From Ralstonia sp. A12 (GTDB lineage: Bacteria; Pseudomonadota; Gammaproteobacteria; Burkholderiales; Burkholderiaceae), in assembly GCF_000801955.1 (NCBI RefSeq), contig NZ_JSZO01000037.1:1-52787 (forward strand): a stretch of DNA of 52,787 bases. Direction: 5' to 3'. Below, in pieces: positions 9,359 through 18,254 of this stretch; position 1 is the stretch's first letter; each line of letters starts with the position of its first letter. A model generated the notes under the pieces. That model saw nothing but the letters and a program-made list of their open reading frames with translations. It had not been told where the DNA came from and did no database searches. Both the position numbers and the translations under genes were made by a program.

Positions 9359-9607
9359 GAGGACAACGAGGAATGCGCTTGCCGCACGAACGTCGCGCAG
9401 CAAAGGTGCCATGCTACCGCGCCAAGCTGATCACTGCTTTGCGCCAGATTGCCCACGCGATGACGCCGCCGTCACACGCGGATGATTCTTCAGGAATTGG
9501 ACGGTGAACGCCGCATTGCTTGTCGTCCGAAGCATGGGGTCACTGCGTTAACATGCCTGCATCCGCACTTGGCGCACGCACGTGTGCCCCACTCTGCCCC
9601 CCGCCCG

Positions 9608-11155
9608 ATGGCCCGAATTCGCTCGACCCGTTTGCTGAACCTGTCGCGCTGTGCACTTGCCTGCGCGACGCTCCTTACCCTCACGGCCGCGCCGCTGGCG
9701 CATGCCAAGAAACCCAAGGCCCACACTGCACACGCTACGCCCGCTGCAACCGCAGCACAAAAGCGCCAAGCGGCACGCAATCCGGCCGGGCTGCCGGCCA
9801 ATGTGGCACTGGCATTTGCCCGTGCGCACATCCCGCTCGACGCGGTGAGCGTGTTCGTGATCCGCACCGGCACCGCCAACCCCATCCTGCAGTGGAACGC
9901 CGATGCCGGCATGAACCCGGCGTCGACCATGAAGCTGCTGACCACCTTTGCCGGACTGGATCTGCTGGGCCCCAACTTCCGCTGGAAGACCTCGGCCTAC
10001 GCCGATAACCAGCCCGTCAACGGCACACTCACCGGCAACCTCTACCTGCGCGGCCAGGGTGATCCGAAGCTGATCCCAGAAGAGCTGGTCAAGCTGGTGA
10101 GCGATGTGCGCCGCGCCGGCGTAGATGAGCTGGCCGGCAACGTCGTGCTGGACCGCACGTACTTCGAGAATGGCCTGTCTGAAGCGCCGCCGCTCGATGG
10201 CGATAGCGGACGCGCCTACAACGTGGCGCCCGATGCGCTGCTCTACTCGTTCAAGACGCTCACCTTCACGCTCACGCCGGACGCGGGCAACGGCGCAGTC
10301 AACATCGACGTGTCGCCACCCTTGGCACAACTGCAGATCGACAACCAGCTGCGCACCACGCGCGGCGGCTGTGGCGACTGGAAGACCAACTCCGGCGCCA
10401 ACATCAGCACTCAGACCGATGGCCACGTACTCGCCAGCTTCGACGGCCGCTACGCCGCCGCCTGCGGAGAACGCGTCTACAACATTGCCGCGCTCACGCA
10501 TGCCGACTTCATCTGGGGCGGCTTCCTGGCGCTGTGGCAGCAAGCTGGCGGCACGACACGCTTCACCCCCGGCCTGCGTGAAGGCAAGGTGCCGCGCCAG
10601 GCCGTGCTGCTGGCCACACACTACGGCCCCACGCTGGCGGAGGTCGTGCATGACATCGACAAGTACTCGAACAACGTGATGGCGCGCCAGCTCTTCCTCA
10701 CCATCGGTGCGGAGATCGGCCGCAAACCTGCCTCGGTGCCGCAGTCGACCGAAGTCATCAACCGCTGGCTGGCCAAGCAGAACCTGACAATGCCGGAGCT
10801 GGTGCTGGAGAACGGCTCGGGCCTGTCGCGCACCGAGCGCATCAGCGCGCGCAACATGGGGCGCCTGCTGCAACAGGCCGACGCCAACCCGAACGGCGGC
10901 ATCCTGCGCGATGCGCTGCCCGTGGTGGGCGTGGACGGCACCATGCGCAACCGCCTTACGCGCGCCGGCGTGGCCGGCAACGCCGAGATCAAGACCGGCA
11001 CGCTCAATGACGTGCGCGCCATCGCCGGCTACGTGGAAGGCGAGAACGGCGAGCGCTTCGTGGTCGTCAGCATGATCAACCACCCGAACGCGAGCGGCGG
11101 CCAGGCTGCACACGACGCGCTGCTGCAATGGATCTACCAGGGCGCGCCGCGATGA
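9608..11155 (+). CDS. dacB: D-alanyl-D-alanine carboxypeptidase/endopeptidase (PBP4)
   Basis: This periplasmic class C low-molecular-mass penicillin-binding protein trims or opens peptidoglycan cross-links. All three active-site boxes are present: SxxK as STMK (S106, K109), SxN as SNN in KYSNNVMARQ, and KTG in EIKTGTLNDV. Between the first two boxes lies the large insert typical of PBP4. A signal peptide is visible (MARIRSTRLL, then LACATLLTLTAAPLAHA). The ATG at 9608 is chosen because the preceding 42 in-frame codons do not resemble a leader. At 515 residues it is slightly longer than Escherichia coli DacB. Its stop overlaps the mobB start (ATGA), which indicates translational coupling. Confidence 0.93.
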   Translation: MARIRSTRLLNLSRCALACATLLTLTAAPLAHAKKPKAHTAHATPAATAAQKRQAARNPAGLPANVALAFARAHIPLDAVSVFVIRTGTANPILQWNADAGMNPASTMKLLTTFAGLDLLGPNFRWKTSAYADNQPVNGTLTGNLYLRGQGDPKLIPEELVKLVSDVRRAGVDELAGNVVLDRTYFENGLSEAPPLDGDSGRAYNVAPDALLYSFKTLTFTLTPDAGNGAVNIDVSPPLAQLQIDNQLRTTRGGCGDWKTNSGANISTQTDGHVLASFDGRYAAACGERVYNIAALTHADFIWGGFLALWQQAGGTTRFTPGLREGKVPRQAVLLATHYGPTLAEVVHDIDKYSNNVMARQLFLTIGAEIGRKPASVPQSTEVINRWLAKQNLTMPELVLENGSGLSRTERISARNMGRLLQQADANPNGGILRDALPVVGVDGTMRNRLTRAGVAGNAEIKTGTLNDVRAIAGYVEGENGERFVVVSMINHPNASGGQAAHDALLQWIYQGAPR

Positions 11156-11688
11156 CTCGGCCGAACCCACGCACGGCACTTCTGGGCATCACCGGCACCT
11201 CGGGCAGCGGCAAGACCACGCTCGTCGAGCAGCTCATCGCGCGCTTCGTGCGCGATGGGCGCCGCGTGGCTGCCGTCAAGCACACGCATCACGGTTTCGA
11301 CCTCGATACGCCGGGCAAGGATTCGCACCGCATGCGCTCGGCCGGCAGCGCCGACGTGGTGCTGGTGGGCGGCGAGCGCCTCGTGCTGATGCGCGAGTTT
11401 GCGCCGGCACAGGAACCGGAACTGGCCGACGTGCTGGCACTGCTCTCTCCCGATACCGACGTGGTAATCGTGGAAGGCTACAAGCGCAGCGATTTCCCGA
11501 AGATCGAGGTGTTCCGTCCTTCGCTGGGTCGTCCACCGCTGTGGCCGGAGATTGGTGGCGTGATCGCCGTGGCCACGGATGCGGCCGATGCCATACAGGT
11601 GCCTGAAGGCATCACCGTGCTCGATCTCAACGATGTCGATGCGGTGTACCGGTTTGCCGTACAGCAGATCGCGCAAGCCTCAACATGA
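11152..11688 (+). CDS. mobB: Molybdopterin-guanine dinucleotide biosynthesis adaptor MobB
   Basis: MobB is a GTP-binding helper of MobA in attaching GMP to molybdopterin. The P-loop is GTSGSGKTT (G15–T23). It is followed by AAVKHTHHGFDLDTPGKDSHR, where the conserved KHxHH and DxPGKDSxR of the family sit, and later by IVEGYKR. The 178-residue length is normal. The ATG overlaps the PBP4 stop codon by four bases, so the two unrelated genes are translated as a coupled pair. Another molybdenum-cofactor gene, moaC, lies about 20 kb away in this window. Confidence 0.93.
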   Translation: MTRPNPRTALLGITGTSGSGKTTLVEQLIARFVRDGRRVAAVKHTHHGFDLDTPGKDSHRMRSAGSADVVLVGGERLVLMREFAPAQEPELADVLALLSPDTDVVIVEGYKRSDFPKIEVFRPSLGRPPLWPEIGGVIAVATDAADAIQVPEGITVLDLNDVDAVYRFAVQQIAQAST

Positions 11689-11764
11689 AGCACTCTTAAC
11701 ATCTGCGCGAAGCAGCTTGGCTATGATGGGGTGTTGAAATTTTTGCCAGCCCCCTCCTAACAAT

Positions 11765-12937
11765 ATGCTTTCCCGTCTGTCAGCCGCGCTTCTTGGCGCG
11801 GCATTTTTTTGCTCCGCGCTGCCTGCTGCTGCGCGCGACTGGATCGCCCCGACAGCCACCCTCGGCCGCGGCGCACAGGTCCACCAATTCGTGCTGATCG
11901 ACCCGTCGACCGGGAAGCCGATGCCCAATGCACGTTACCGCCTGCTCCTGCCGGACCACACCATCGCCGGCAAACCGCCCAAGCCGGGCGAACACGATAG
12001 CGTGATCTTCGGCACCACCGATAGCGCGGGGCGTACGGTCAAGGTCCGTCTGCCCAAGCGCTATCCAGCCGAGCGCTGGATACTCAACCCGATCATCGGC
12101 CACGGTGAATTTGGCGAATCCTTCCACCTGGTCAGCACGCTCGATCACGTCCCGTTGAGCAACTTCCCGTACCTGCTGGATGTGACAGACGAATACCTGA
12201 TCTGCGGCCGTGCCAATGACGGGGGGTATTCGTACTACGCGCAGTCGCGCGAGGCGCGCGGGGTGCAGCTCGATATCGACATGCAGTTCACGCCGCAGGA
12301 CTACGCCTGGTGCGCAGGCCCCGGCAGAGCCATCGCCAACGCAGACGAAGCGCAAAGCCCGTCGGCACTCTACGCGCAGTACCTCGGTGCGCTGACTGCC
12401 AACGGCACAACGCTGAGCGAAGGCTTTCAAAACCGCATCGCCCGCAAGCTGATCTCGCTGGCGATTGCCGAGCGCAACCTCGAACACATCGACTTCGCAC
12501 TCAATCTGCGTCCGTTGCCGGACGACAAGCTCAACGGCTACGGCTATGACCTCGTCGATGCAGGACTGCGCGTGGAGCGTGGCCTGTCGATGATCGAAGC
12601 CTATCTGGACAAGAACACGGACGATCCATTTGCCCTCGACAGCAAGGGCTGGGCGCTATATCGGTTGGGCCGCAATGAAGAAGCACTCACGTGGTTCGAT
12701 CGCTCCATCGCCATCTTCAGCCAGCCGGACGGCAGCTATGGCGTCAGCGACGATGTGGTGCGCGAGGCGCGTGCGGAAGGTCTCGCACACAAGGGCGAGG
12801 TGCTGTGGAAACTCGGCCGGACCGACGAAGCGCAGGAGGCCTTCAAGCAGGGCCTCGCCATCTTGCCGACCAGCGAAGCATTGAAGGCGACGCTGGCACG
12901 CCTGGCAGTCACGTTGCCGACAGCGACTGCACAGTAA
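11765..12937 (+). CDS. Secreted TPR-containing protein of unknown function
   Basis: This is an exported 390-residue protein. The signal peptide is MLSRLSAALLGAAFFCSALPAAA, cleaved before RDW. Residues about 25–110 look like a beta domain (QFVLIDPSTGKPMPNARYRL…DSAGRTVKVRLP) resembling the tip-associated or carrier domains of type VI secretion proteins, but this is weak. The C-terminal third contains tetratricopeptide helices (DSKGWALYRLGRNEEALTWF; KGEVLWKLGRTDEAQEAFKQ). There is no clear ribosome site before the ATG. An intrinsic-terminator hairpin lies within codons 7–15 (see separate entry), so expression may be conditional, or mobB transcription may end here. A bidirectional terminator follows the gene. 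Confidence 0.78.
   Translation: MLSRLSAALLGAAFFCSALPAAARDWIAPTATLGRGAQVHQFVLIDPSTGKPMPNARYRLLLPDHTIAGKPPKPGEHDSVIFGTTDSAGRTVKVRLPKRYPAERWILNPIIGHGEFGESFHLVSTLDHVPLSNFPYLLDVTDEYLICGRANDGGYSYYAQSREARGVQLDIDMQFTPQDYAWCAGPGRAIANADEAQSPSALYAQYLGALTANGTTLSEGFQNRIARKLISLAIAERNLEHIDFALNLRPLPDDKLNGYGYDLVDAGLRVERGLSMIEAYLDKNTDDPFALDSKGWALYRLGRNEEALTWFDRSIAIFSQPDGSYGVSDDVVREARAEGLAHKGEVLWKLGRTDEAQEAFKQGLAILPTSEALKATLARLAVTLPTATAQ
11783..11810 (+). terminator. Intrinsic-terminator hairpin inside the signal-peptide codons
   Basis: GCCGCGC (11783–11789) and GCGCGGC (11796–11802) form a perfect 7-bp stem with a six-base loop, followed by A and seven Ts (11804–11810). It has the full form of a Rho-independent terminator, yet it encodes AALLGAAFF in the signal peptide of the TPR protein. 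It may be the mobB terminator, an attenuator relieved by translation, or chance. Confidence 0.6.
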
Positions 12938-12965
12938 GCCCGCATACGCGGCATCGCCACCAATG

Positions 12966-12993
12966 AAAACGCCCGCTTGCGCGGGCGTTTTTT
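12966..12993. terminator. Bidirectional intrinsic terminator
   Basis: The stem is CGCCCGC/GCGGGCG with a TTGC loop, with an A run on the left and six Ts on the right. It separates the convergent TPR and GDSL genes and can serve both. Confidence 0.85.
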
Positions 12994-13015
12994 GCTTGAG
13001 CCGGTACTTGCCAGA

Positions 13016-14059
13016 TCAGTGCATCAGGCTGTCTGCCAGCAAACGCTGCAGCACGTTGCTCGCGATCAGGCGATGGCCGCCCGTAGTCGGGTGCACACCA
13101 TCAGCAAACAGGTAGGTCTGGACATTCCCGCCCGTAATCAGCGTATTGGCCGAGCAGAACAGCGAGCTGCCGCCGGCGCTTGGTACCAAGGCATTGATCT
13201 TGGTCGCATCGCACACGGGCGTGCTGGTGTTGACAAAGCCGAACTGCGCGCCGTTCTGGATCACGGCCGTCAGTTGCGAGTTGAAGTCGATCACACGCGC
13301 GGTCGTGCCCGCCAGGCCGGTTTGCAGCGTGGTGTTGAACGTGCCCACCAGCGCATGCAACAGCGCCTGACCTGCCGGGCCACCAGACACGCCGAACGGC
13401 GTCAGGCTGCTGTCGGGCAGGTTGAACACATAGAGCTGCGTCGCGTTCTTGCTGATCATGTCCTTGATGTAGCCGACCAGGTCGGTTGCGGCCTGCTGCA
13501 CCTGTGCGGTGGCAATGGCCGGCGTCACGCCCGAATTCGGCGTCGCCACGGCGGCAGCCCAGTAGAAGATGTCATTGTTGCCGCCGAACACGAACACCAC
13601 GTCGCTGCTGCCGTTGAACGTGTTGTTGCTGGCCGCGTAGAAATTGGCGAGCTGCTGCTTGACCGGGTACGTGAGCGCCCCTGCACCGCCGTTGTGGCCG
13701 ATACCGTTCGGATCGGTCACGCGCGAGCCGCCTTGCGCATAGTCGAAGCAACCGGGTTTCGGACACGTCTGCACCTGGTTCGCGTAGCCCATCACAGCCG
13801 GCGTAAGTGCCACGCCCATCTGCGATGCCACGGTTTCCGCCCAGATCGGGCCGGGGTTGGTGGTGAACTTGCCACCGCCCACAGGGGCTGCCGCCGGCGT
13901 GTAGGTACCCGCGTCGCTCAGGCTGTCGCCAAACACCACCATGCGCTGAACCTGGGGGGTACTGCTGCTGTTACCGCTCTGATCGGATTCGCCGCCGCAA
14001 GCGGTCAGGCCCAATGCAAGGGCCGCCGATGCGAGCCCCATCCATTGACGCAACTTCAT
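13016..14059 (-). CDS. GDSL/SGNH-family esterase lipoprotein
   Basis: This is a secreted, lipid-anchored hydrolase of 347 residues. The signal peptide ends in the lipobox L18-T-A-C21 followed by GGES, so the mature protein starts with a lipidated cysteine. Catalytic blocks of the SGNH fold are visible: block I VVFGDSLSDAG (S46), the Asn block FVFGGNNDIFYW, and the C-terminal block FADGVHPTTGGH carrying the Asp/His pair. The ATG at 14059 has GGGAGA about seven bases upstream; an upstream extension to 14146 is not needed. It resembles the autotransporter-less EstA/thermolabile-haemolysin type enzymes. The substrate is not predictable. It converges on the TPR gene and shares its terminator. Confidence 0.88.
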   Translation of the reverse strand: MKLRQWMGLASAALALGLTACGGESDQSGNSSSTPQVQRMVVFGDSLSDAGTYTPAAAPVGGGKFTTNPGPIWAETVASQMGVALTPAVMGYANQVQTCPKPGCFDYAQGGSRVTDPNGIGHNGGAGALTYPVKQQLANFYAASNNTFNGSSDVVFVFGGNNDIFYWAAAVATPNSGVTPAIATAQVQQAATDLVGYIKDMISKNATQLYVFNLPDSSLTPFGVSGGPAGQALLHALVGTFNTTLQTGLAGTTARVIDFNSQLTAVIQNGAQFGFVNTSTPVCDATKINALVPSAGGSSLFCSANTLITGGNVQTYLFADGVHPTTGGHRLIASNVLQRLLADSLMH

Positions 14060-14218
14060 GGTCTGTCTCCCGTATGGAATTTTTATGATCTGTGGTGCCG
14101 CGATGCGTAACCTCGCCGCGCGTTTGAAGCACGCGGAACGACACACCGACCAAGTGTAGCGAGGTTGGCGGGCGCACGGCGAACGCGTGCGCCTTAAGAA
14201 TTAGAGGCTCGACTCGAA

Positions 14219-15223
14219 CTAAGCAGCGAACGCGGCGGCGGCGCGACGCAGGCGGTCATTGACCGCTGCCCAGGCGGGCGTATCGGCTAGGGTTTCTACC
14301 CAGATGGCGTCGTAGCCACCGCGATCGAGATCACGCAGCAGCGCATACAACGCATTGGCATACGCCGCGGGTGTCGCAGGCGCGGCATGCTGGTCGCAGC
14401 CGGCGGGCAACGCTACAGGAGCACCCAGCCAGACGATGCGCTTACCAGGTTGCAACGCTGTCAGACGCACGGGCACGTCAGCGGCGGAGAGCAAGTACAG
14501 CGGTGTACGCGGCGCGTAATGCGCCTTCAACGTACCGGAAGCACGCGGCGCAGCGGCATCCGGCAGCGCAGGCAGCTCGCCCGTCACGCGCTCGATGTCC
14601 TCAGGCGTGATGGCACCCGGACGCAGCAGCACCGGGCCCATCCCCTGGTCCAGGCGCGAGAGATCGATGATGGTCGATTCAATGCCAACGTCCACGCCGT
14701 CGCCTTCGAGCACGAACACGGCATCGCCGAATTCGTCACGCACGTGCTGCGCGGTGGTCGGGCTGACCTGACCGAACTTGTTGGCCGACGGCGCAGCAAT
14801 GCCGCCGCGCCCGCGCTTGAAGCGCGAGAGCAACGCCTGCGCCACCGGATGCGACGGGCAACGCAGCCCAATGCTGTCCTGCCCGCCTGCCACCGCTGCC
14901 GGAATGTGCGGCGCACGCTTCAGGATGAGCGTGAGTGGACCGGGCCAGAAGGCTTCGATGAGTTGCAGCGCGATGCCGGGCACATCATCGGCCCAGTAGG
15001 AAATGTCTGCGCCATCCACCACGTGCACGATCACGGGGTGGTTGGACGGCCGCCCCTTGGCGGCGTAGATCTTGGCGATGGCCTGCGGGCTTTCGGCATC
15101 GGCACCGAGACCGTAGACGGTCTCGGTCGGGAAGGCGACCAGCTCGCCCGCCTCCAGCTTGCGCGCAGCTTCATCCAGGCGCTCGCGCGAAGGCATGACG
15201 TAGGGCGTGGTCGACTTGTGCAT
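14219..15223 (-). CDS. tsaC: L-threonylcarbamoyladenylate synthase (Sua5 type)
   Basis: This enzyme makes threonylcarbamoyl-AMP for the t6A37 modification of ANN-decoding tRNAs. The N-terminal YrdC/TsaC domain is clear: FPTETVYGLGADAESPQAIAKIYAAKGRP, HPVIVHV, SIGLRCPSHP and SANKFGQVSPT. About 130 further C-terminal residues form the Sua5 domain (334 residues total), so this is the long form rather than the short TsaC. The ATG at 15223 is used. A TTG at 15241 overlapping the purK stop is possible. It is the last gene of the purC–purE–purK run and is probably translated by coupling. Confidence 0.92.
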   Translation of the reverse strand: MHKSTTPYVMPSRERLDEAARKLEAGELVAFPTETVYGLGADAESPQAIAKIYAAKGRPSNHPVIVHVVDGADISYWADDVPGIALQLIEAFWPGPLTLILKRAPHIPAAVAGGQDSIGLRCPSHPVAQALLSRFKRGRGGIAAPSANKFGQVSPTTAQHVRDEFGDAVFVLEGDGVDVGIESTIIDLSRLDQGMGPVLLRPGAITPEDIERVTGELPALPDAAAPRASGTLKAHYAPRTPLYLLSAADVPVRLTALQPGKRIVWLGAPVALPAGCDQHAAPATPAAYANALYALLRDLDRGGYDAIWVETLADTPAWAAVNDRLRRAAAAFAA

Positions 15224-15237
15224 GATGACGCTCGCGA

Positions 15238-16473
15238 TCAATCCGGCTGCAGACCGAGCACGTGTGCGGCGTGGCGGAAGGCCTCGTCCACCACTTCCGG
15301 CGAGGTGCCAACGCAGTTCACGTGACCCATCTTGCGGCCCGGGCGGGCGTCAGCCTTGCCGTACAGGTGAACCTTCGCTCCGCTATGGCCCATCACTTCG
15401 TGCCACGCAGGCGACCGTTCCAGACCATATTCGAACCACACGTCGCCCAGCACATTCAGCATACGCCCCGGCGAGTGCTGACGCGTGCTGCCCAGCGGCA
15501 GGCGGGCCATGGCACGCACCTGCTGTTCGAACTGGCTGGTCTCGCACACATCCATGGTGATGTGGCCGGAGTTGTGCGGGCGCGGCGCCATTTCGTTGGC
15601 GACCAGCGAGCCATCCTGCAGCACGAAGAATTCAACGCACAGCACACCGACGTAGCCCATCTCTTCGGCGATCATCGCGGCAGCGGCACGCGTGCGCGTG
15701 GCGATGTCATCCGACACGCTACGCGACGGCATGATGGTCGAGAACAGAATGCCCTCGCGGTGCGCGTTCTCTGCCAGCGGCCACGTGGCAGTGGTGCCAT
15801 CGGCGGCACGGGCAGCCAGCACAGACACCTCGTAGGCCAGCGGCAGCATCTTTTCCAGCACGCACGGTACGTGCTGCATGGCGCCCCAGGCGGTACGCAA
15901 TTCTTCGATGGTGGAAACGCGCGCCTGGCCCTTGCCGTCATAGCCCATGCGGGCAATCTTCAGGATGCCGGGCAGCAGGTCGGCGGGCAGTTGCTCGATG
16001 TCGGCTTCGTGCTCGATCACCCAGCTCGGCGCCGGGTGAATGCCCGTGCGTGCAGCGCACAGCGCGAAGAATTTTTTCTCGGCGATGCGGTTCTGTGCGA
16101 TCGATACGCAGTTGGCGCGCGGTGCGACAAACGCGCCGAGTTGCTCCAGGCGGTCGAGCGCGAGCGCCGGCACGTTCTCGAATTCGGTGGTGACGGCCGG
16201 GCACAGCGCGGCCATCTCGGCCAGTGCGGTTTCATCGGTATAACCAGCGCAGATGTGGCGCTCAGCGATGGTGCCGGCGGGGCTGTCCGGGTCCGGGTCG
16301 AGCACGCAGACCTTGTAGCCCATCGCCTGCGCGGCGTGCGTGAACATGCGGCCGAGCTGGCCGCCGCCCAGCATGCCCAGCCAGGCATCGGGCAGGATTG
16401 CGTTGGGAACGTTCAGCGCGCGGGATTCCGCGGTGTGGGCTTGCGCCAGGCGCGGGTTCAGGTCGTCGGCCAT
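15238..16473 (-). CDS. purK: N5-carboxyaminoimidazole ribonucleotide synthase
   Basis: PurK carries out the ATP- and bicarbonate-dependent carboxylation of aminoimidazole ribonucleotide in purine synthesis. The 411-residue ATP-grasp protein shows the N-terminal [22 protein letters not shown] dinucleotide-like fold. It also shows [11 protein letters not shown]-grasp elements ([24 protein letters not shown]), and the metal region [28 protein letters not shown]. There is an N-terminal extension of about 30 residues before the fold. It lies directly downstream of purE, its partner in the next step. Confidence 0.95.
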   Translation of the reverse strand: MADDLNPRLAQAHTAESRALNVPNAILPDAWLGMLGGGQLGRMFTHAAQAMGYKVCVLDPDPDSPAGTIAERHICAGYTDETALAEMAALCPAVTTEFENVPALALDRLEQLGAFVAPRANCVSIAQNRIAEKKFFALCAARTGIHPAPSWVIEHEADIEQLPADLLPGILKIARMGYDGKGQARVSTIEELRTAWGAMQHVPCVLEKMLPLAYEVSVLAARAADGTTATWPLAENAHREGILFSTIMPSRSVSDDIATRTRAAAAMIAEEMGYVGVLCVEFFVLQDGSLVANEMAPRPHNSGHITMDVCETSQFEQQVRAMARLPLGSTRQHSPGRMLNVLGDVWFEYGLERSPAWHEVMGHSGAKVHLYGKADARPGRKMGHVNCVGTSPEVVDEAFRHAAHVLGLQPD

Positions 16474-16501
16474 GGATCAGGTCGCGGGGGTCGTCAGGTA
16501 C

Positions 16502-17011
16502 TTAGGCGCCATGCACGGGCAGCGTCATGCCGCGTGCCACTTCGGTTTGTTGCGCGCGGAAGGCTTCGAGCTTGTCGGCCAGCGCTGCGTCGGTAGTCGC
16601 GATGGTGGCGATGGCCGCCAGCGCCGCGTTGGCCGCTCCCGCTTCACCGATGGCGAACGTCGACACCGGAATGCCCTTGGGCATCTGCACGATGGAGAGC
16701 AGCGAGTCTTCGCCGCGCAGGTACTTGGACGGCACCGGCACACCGAACACCGGCACGATCGTCTTGGCAGCGATCATGCCTGGCAGATGCGCTGCCCCGC
16801 CGGCACCGGCGATGATGGCGCGCAAACCCCGGCCGCGTGCGGCTTCGGCGTAGCGGAACATGTCGTCCGGCATGCGGTGCGCGGAGACAACCTGCGCCTC
16901 GAATGGAATGCCGAACTGGGTGAGCATGTCCACCGCGTGGCGCATGATTTCCCAGTCAGAGTTGGAGCCCATCACCACGCCAACGAGCGGAGCAGATTGC
17001 TGTGCGGTCAT
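16502..17011 (-). CDS. purE: N5-carboxyaminoimidazole ribonucleotide mutase
   Basis: PurE moves the carboxyl group from N5 to C4 of the imidazole ring to give CAIR. The class I signature is present: [40 protein letters not shown] and [19 protein letters not shown] place the start at the second ATG (17011, 169 residues) because the AAGGAG lies 8 bases before it but only 2 before the ATG at 17017. That ribosome site overlaps the purC stop codon, so purC and purE are coupled. Confidence 0.95.
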   Translation of the reverse strand: MTAQQSAPLVGVVMGSNSDWEIMRHAVDMLTQFGIPFEAQVVSAHRMPDDMFRYAEAARGRGLRAIIAGAGGAAHLPGMIAAKTIVPVFGVPVPSKYLRGEDSLLSIVQMPKGIPVSTFAIGEAGAANAALAAIATIATTDAALADKLEAFRAQQTEVARGMTLPVHGA

Positions 17012-17023
17012 CGTCATCGCTCC

Positions 17024-17947
17024 TTAGCGCAGCGTCTCACCGGTCAGGCGCGTGAGCGCTTCGCGGTACTTGTCAGCGGTCTTTTCGATCACGTCGGCAG
17101 GCAGTTGCGGCGCTGGGGCCGTCTTCGGCCACGGCTTGCCGTCGATGCGCACGGCCTCCAGCCAATCGCGCACGAACTGCTTGTCGAACGACGGCGGGTT
17201 GGTGCCCACCTGGTACGAATCGGCCGGCCAGAAACGCGACGAATCGGCGGTAAGCGCCTCGTCCATCAGGGTGAGCGTGCCGTTCTCGTCCAGGCCGAAC
17301 TCGAACTTGGTGTCGGCGATGATGATGCCGCGCGTGGCAGCAAAGTCGGAGGCTTCCTTGTACAGGCGGATGCTCACGTCGCGGATCTGCGCGGCGAGGT
17401 CGGGGCCGATGCGGCGCACGACTTCATCGAAGGAGATGTTCTCGTCATGCTCACCCATCTCGGCCTTGGCGGCGGGGGTGAAGATCGGCTCGGGCAGCTT
17501 CTGCGCGTTCTGCAGGCCGGGGGCAAGGTGCACGCCGCAGACAGCACCGGTCGCTTGGTAATCCTTCCAACCGCTGCCGGCCAGGTAACCACGCACAACA
17601 GCTTCCACCAGGATCGGCTTCAGGCGCTTGACCACGATGGCGCGGCCGCGCACTTGGTCGACCTCGTTTGCGGCCACCACGGTTTCCGGGGCGATGCCCG
17701 TCTCGTGCGTCGGCACGATATGGCGCAGCTTGTTGAACCAGAAGTCCGACATCTGTGCGAGCACGCGGCCCTTGTCCGGAATCGGCTGGCCGAGAATCAC
17801 GTCAAACGCCGACAGGCGGTCGGTGGTGACCATCAGCAGCTTGTCGTCGCCGACAGCGTAGTTCTCGCGCACCTTGCCGCGGCCGAGCAACGGCAGGCTG
17901 GTGATCGACGATTGATAAAGGGCGGAGGCAGCAGGGGTGGCGGACAC
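17024..17947 (-). CDS. purC: SAICAR synthetase
   Basis: PurC joins aspartate to CAIR with ATP to form SAICAR. The 307-residue length matches the longer SAICAR synthetases. Motifs include [58 protein letters not shown] and IADTKFEFG, with the terminal [19 protein letters not shown]. The start codon is GTG, with only a weak ribosome site. A TATAAT-type promoter sits about 40 bases upstream, inside the edge of an unusual inverted repeat. It is the first gene of the purC–purE–purK–tsaC run. Confidence 0.95.
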   Translation of the reverse strand: MSATPAASALYQSSITSLPLLGRGKVRENYAVGDDKLLMVTTDRLSAFDVILGQPIPDKGRVLAQMSDFWFNKLRHIVPTHETGIAPETVVAANEVDQVRGRAIVVKRLKPILVEAVVRGYLAGSGWKDYQATGAVCGVHLAPGLQNAQKLPEPIFTPAAKAEMGEHDENISFDEVVRRIGPDLAAQIRDVSIRLYKEASDFAATRGIIIADTKFEFGLDENGTLTLMDEALTADSSRFWPADSYQVGTNPPSFDKQFVRDWLEAVRIDGKPWPKTAPAPQLPADVIEKTADKYREALTRLTGETLR

Positions 17948-17988
17948 GGCGAAACCCGAGAGGAGATGAGAAAACGTGGAAGGCCAGC

Positions 17989-18016
17989 ATTATATAGGGT
18001 CTGTTGGCACGCCAAA
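17989..18016 (-). promoter_or_regulatory. purC promoter candidate embedded in an inverted-repeat arm
   Basis: On the minus strand a perfect TATAAT (17989–17994) follows TTTGGC or TTGGCG by 15–16 bp. The -35 lies inside TTGGCGTGCCAA, a 12-base palindrome within the left arm of the 30-bp inverted repeat, so a protein binding that palindrome would control purC. Confidence 0.55.
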
Positions 18017-18187
18017 CGCGCGCACGTTGGCCCGAGCGGGGGTCAGATGCGCGGAGGACGCCGCCGCAAAGGGCCTTCCCTTTGCAAGGCGCGCCGACAA
18101 AGCAGATGGCCCCTGATCGGGTCAACCCGAAGGGCTAGGTGGCTTCAAGCCACCTAGCGTGCGTGCGTTTGGCGTGCCAACAGGCCC
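17997..18187. repeat. 191-bp element bounded by 30-bp inverted repeats, with internal hairpins
   Basis: The arms 17997–18026 and 18158–18187 are reverse complements at 28 of 30 positions. Each contains TTGGCACGCCAA or its complement. Inside are a perfect hairpin GCAAAGGG/CCCTTTGC (18066–18085), CGGGT/ACCCG (18118–18129) and a 10-bp hairpin CTAGGTGGCT/AGCCACCTAG (18135–18157). There is no open reading frame. It fills most of the 307-bp gap between fba and purC. It could be a small non-autonomous element, a structured RNA or a pair of operators. No clear target duplication is visible. Confidence 0.8.
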
Positions 18188-18202
18188 TTTGGCCCATGCA
18201 AT

Positions 18203-18231
18203 GCAAAACGGCTGGCGCAGTGCCAGCCGTT
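18203..18231 (-). terminator. fba intrinsic terminator
   Basis: A 10-bp stem AACGGCTGGC/GCCAGCCGTT with a five-base loop is followed on the minus strand by TTTTGC, just downstream of the fba stop. Confidence 0.85.
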
Positions 18232-18254
18232 GTTCTACTTGTGACGCAAAATGC

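Noticed and set aside
9548-11179. 543-codon open frame antisense to the PBP4 gene
   Set aside because: It is a shadow caused by high GC; the opposite strand has a complete PBP4 with all catalytic motifs.
16340-18157. 605-codon plus-strand open frame over purE, purC and the inverted repeat
   Set aside because: It is antisense to two certain purine genes and its translation is His/Arg-rich with no recognisable domain.
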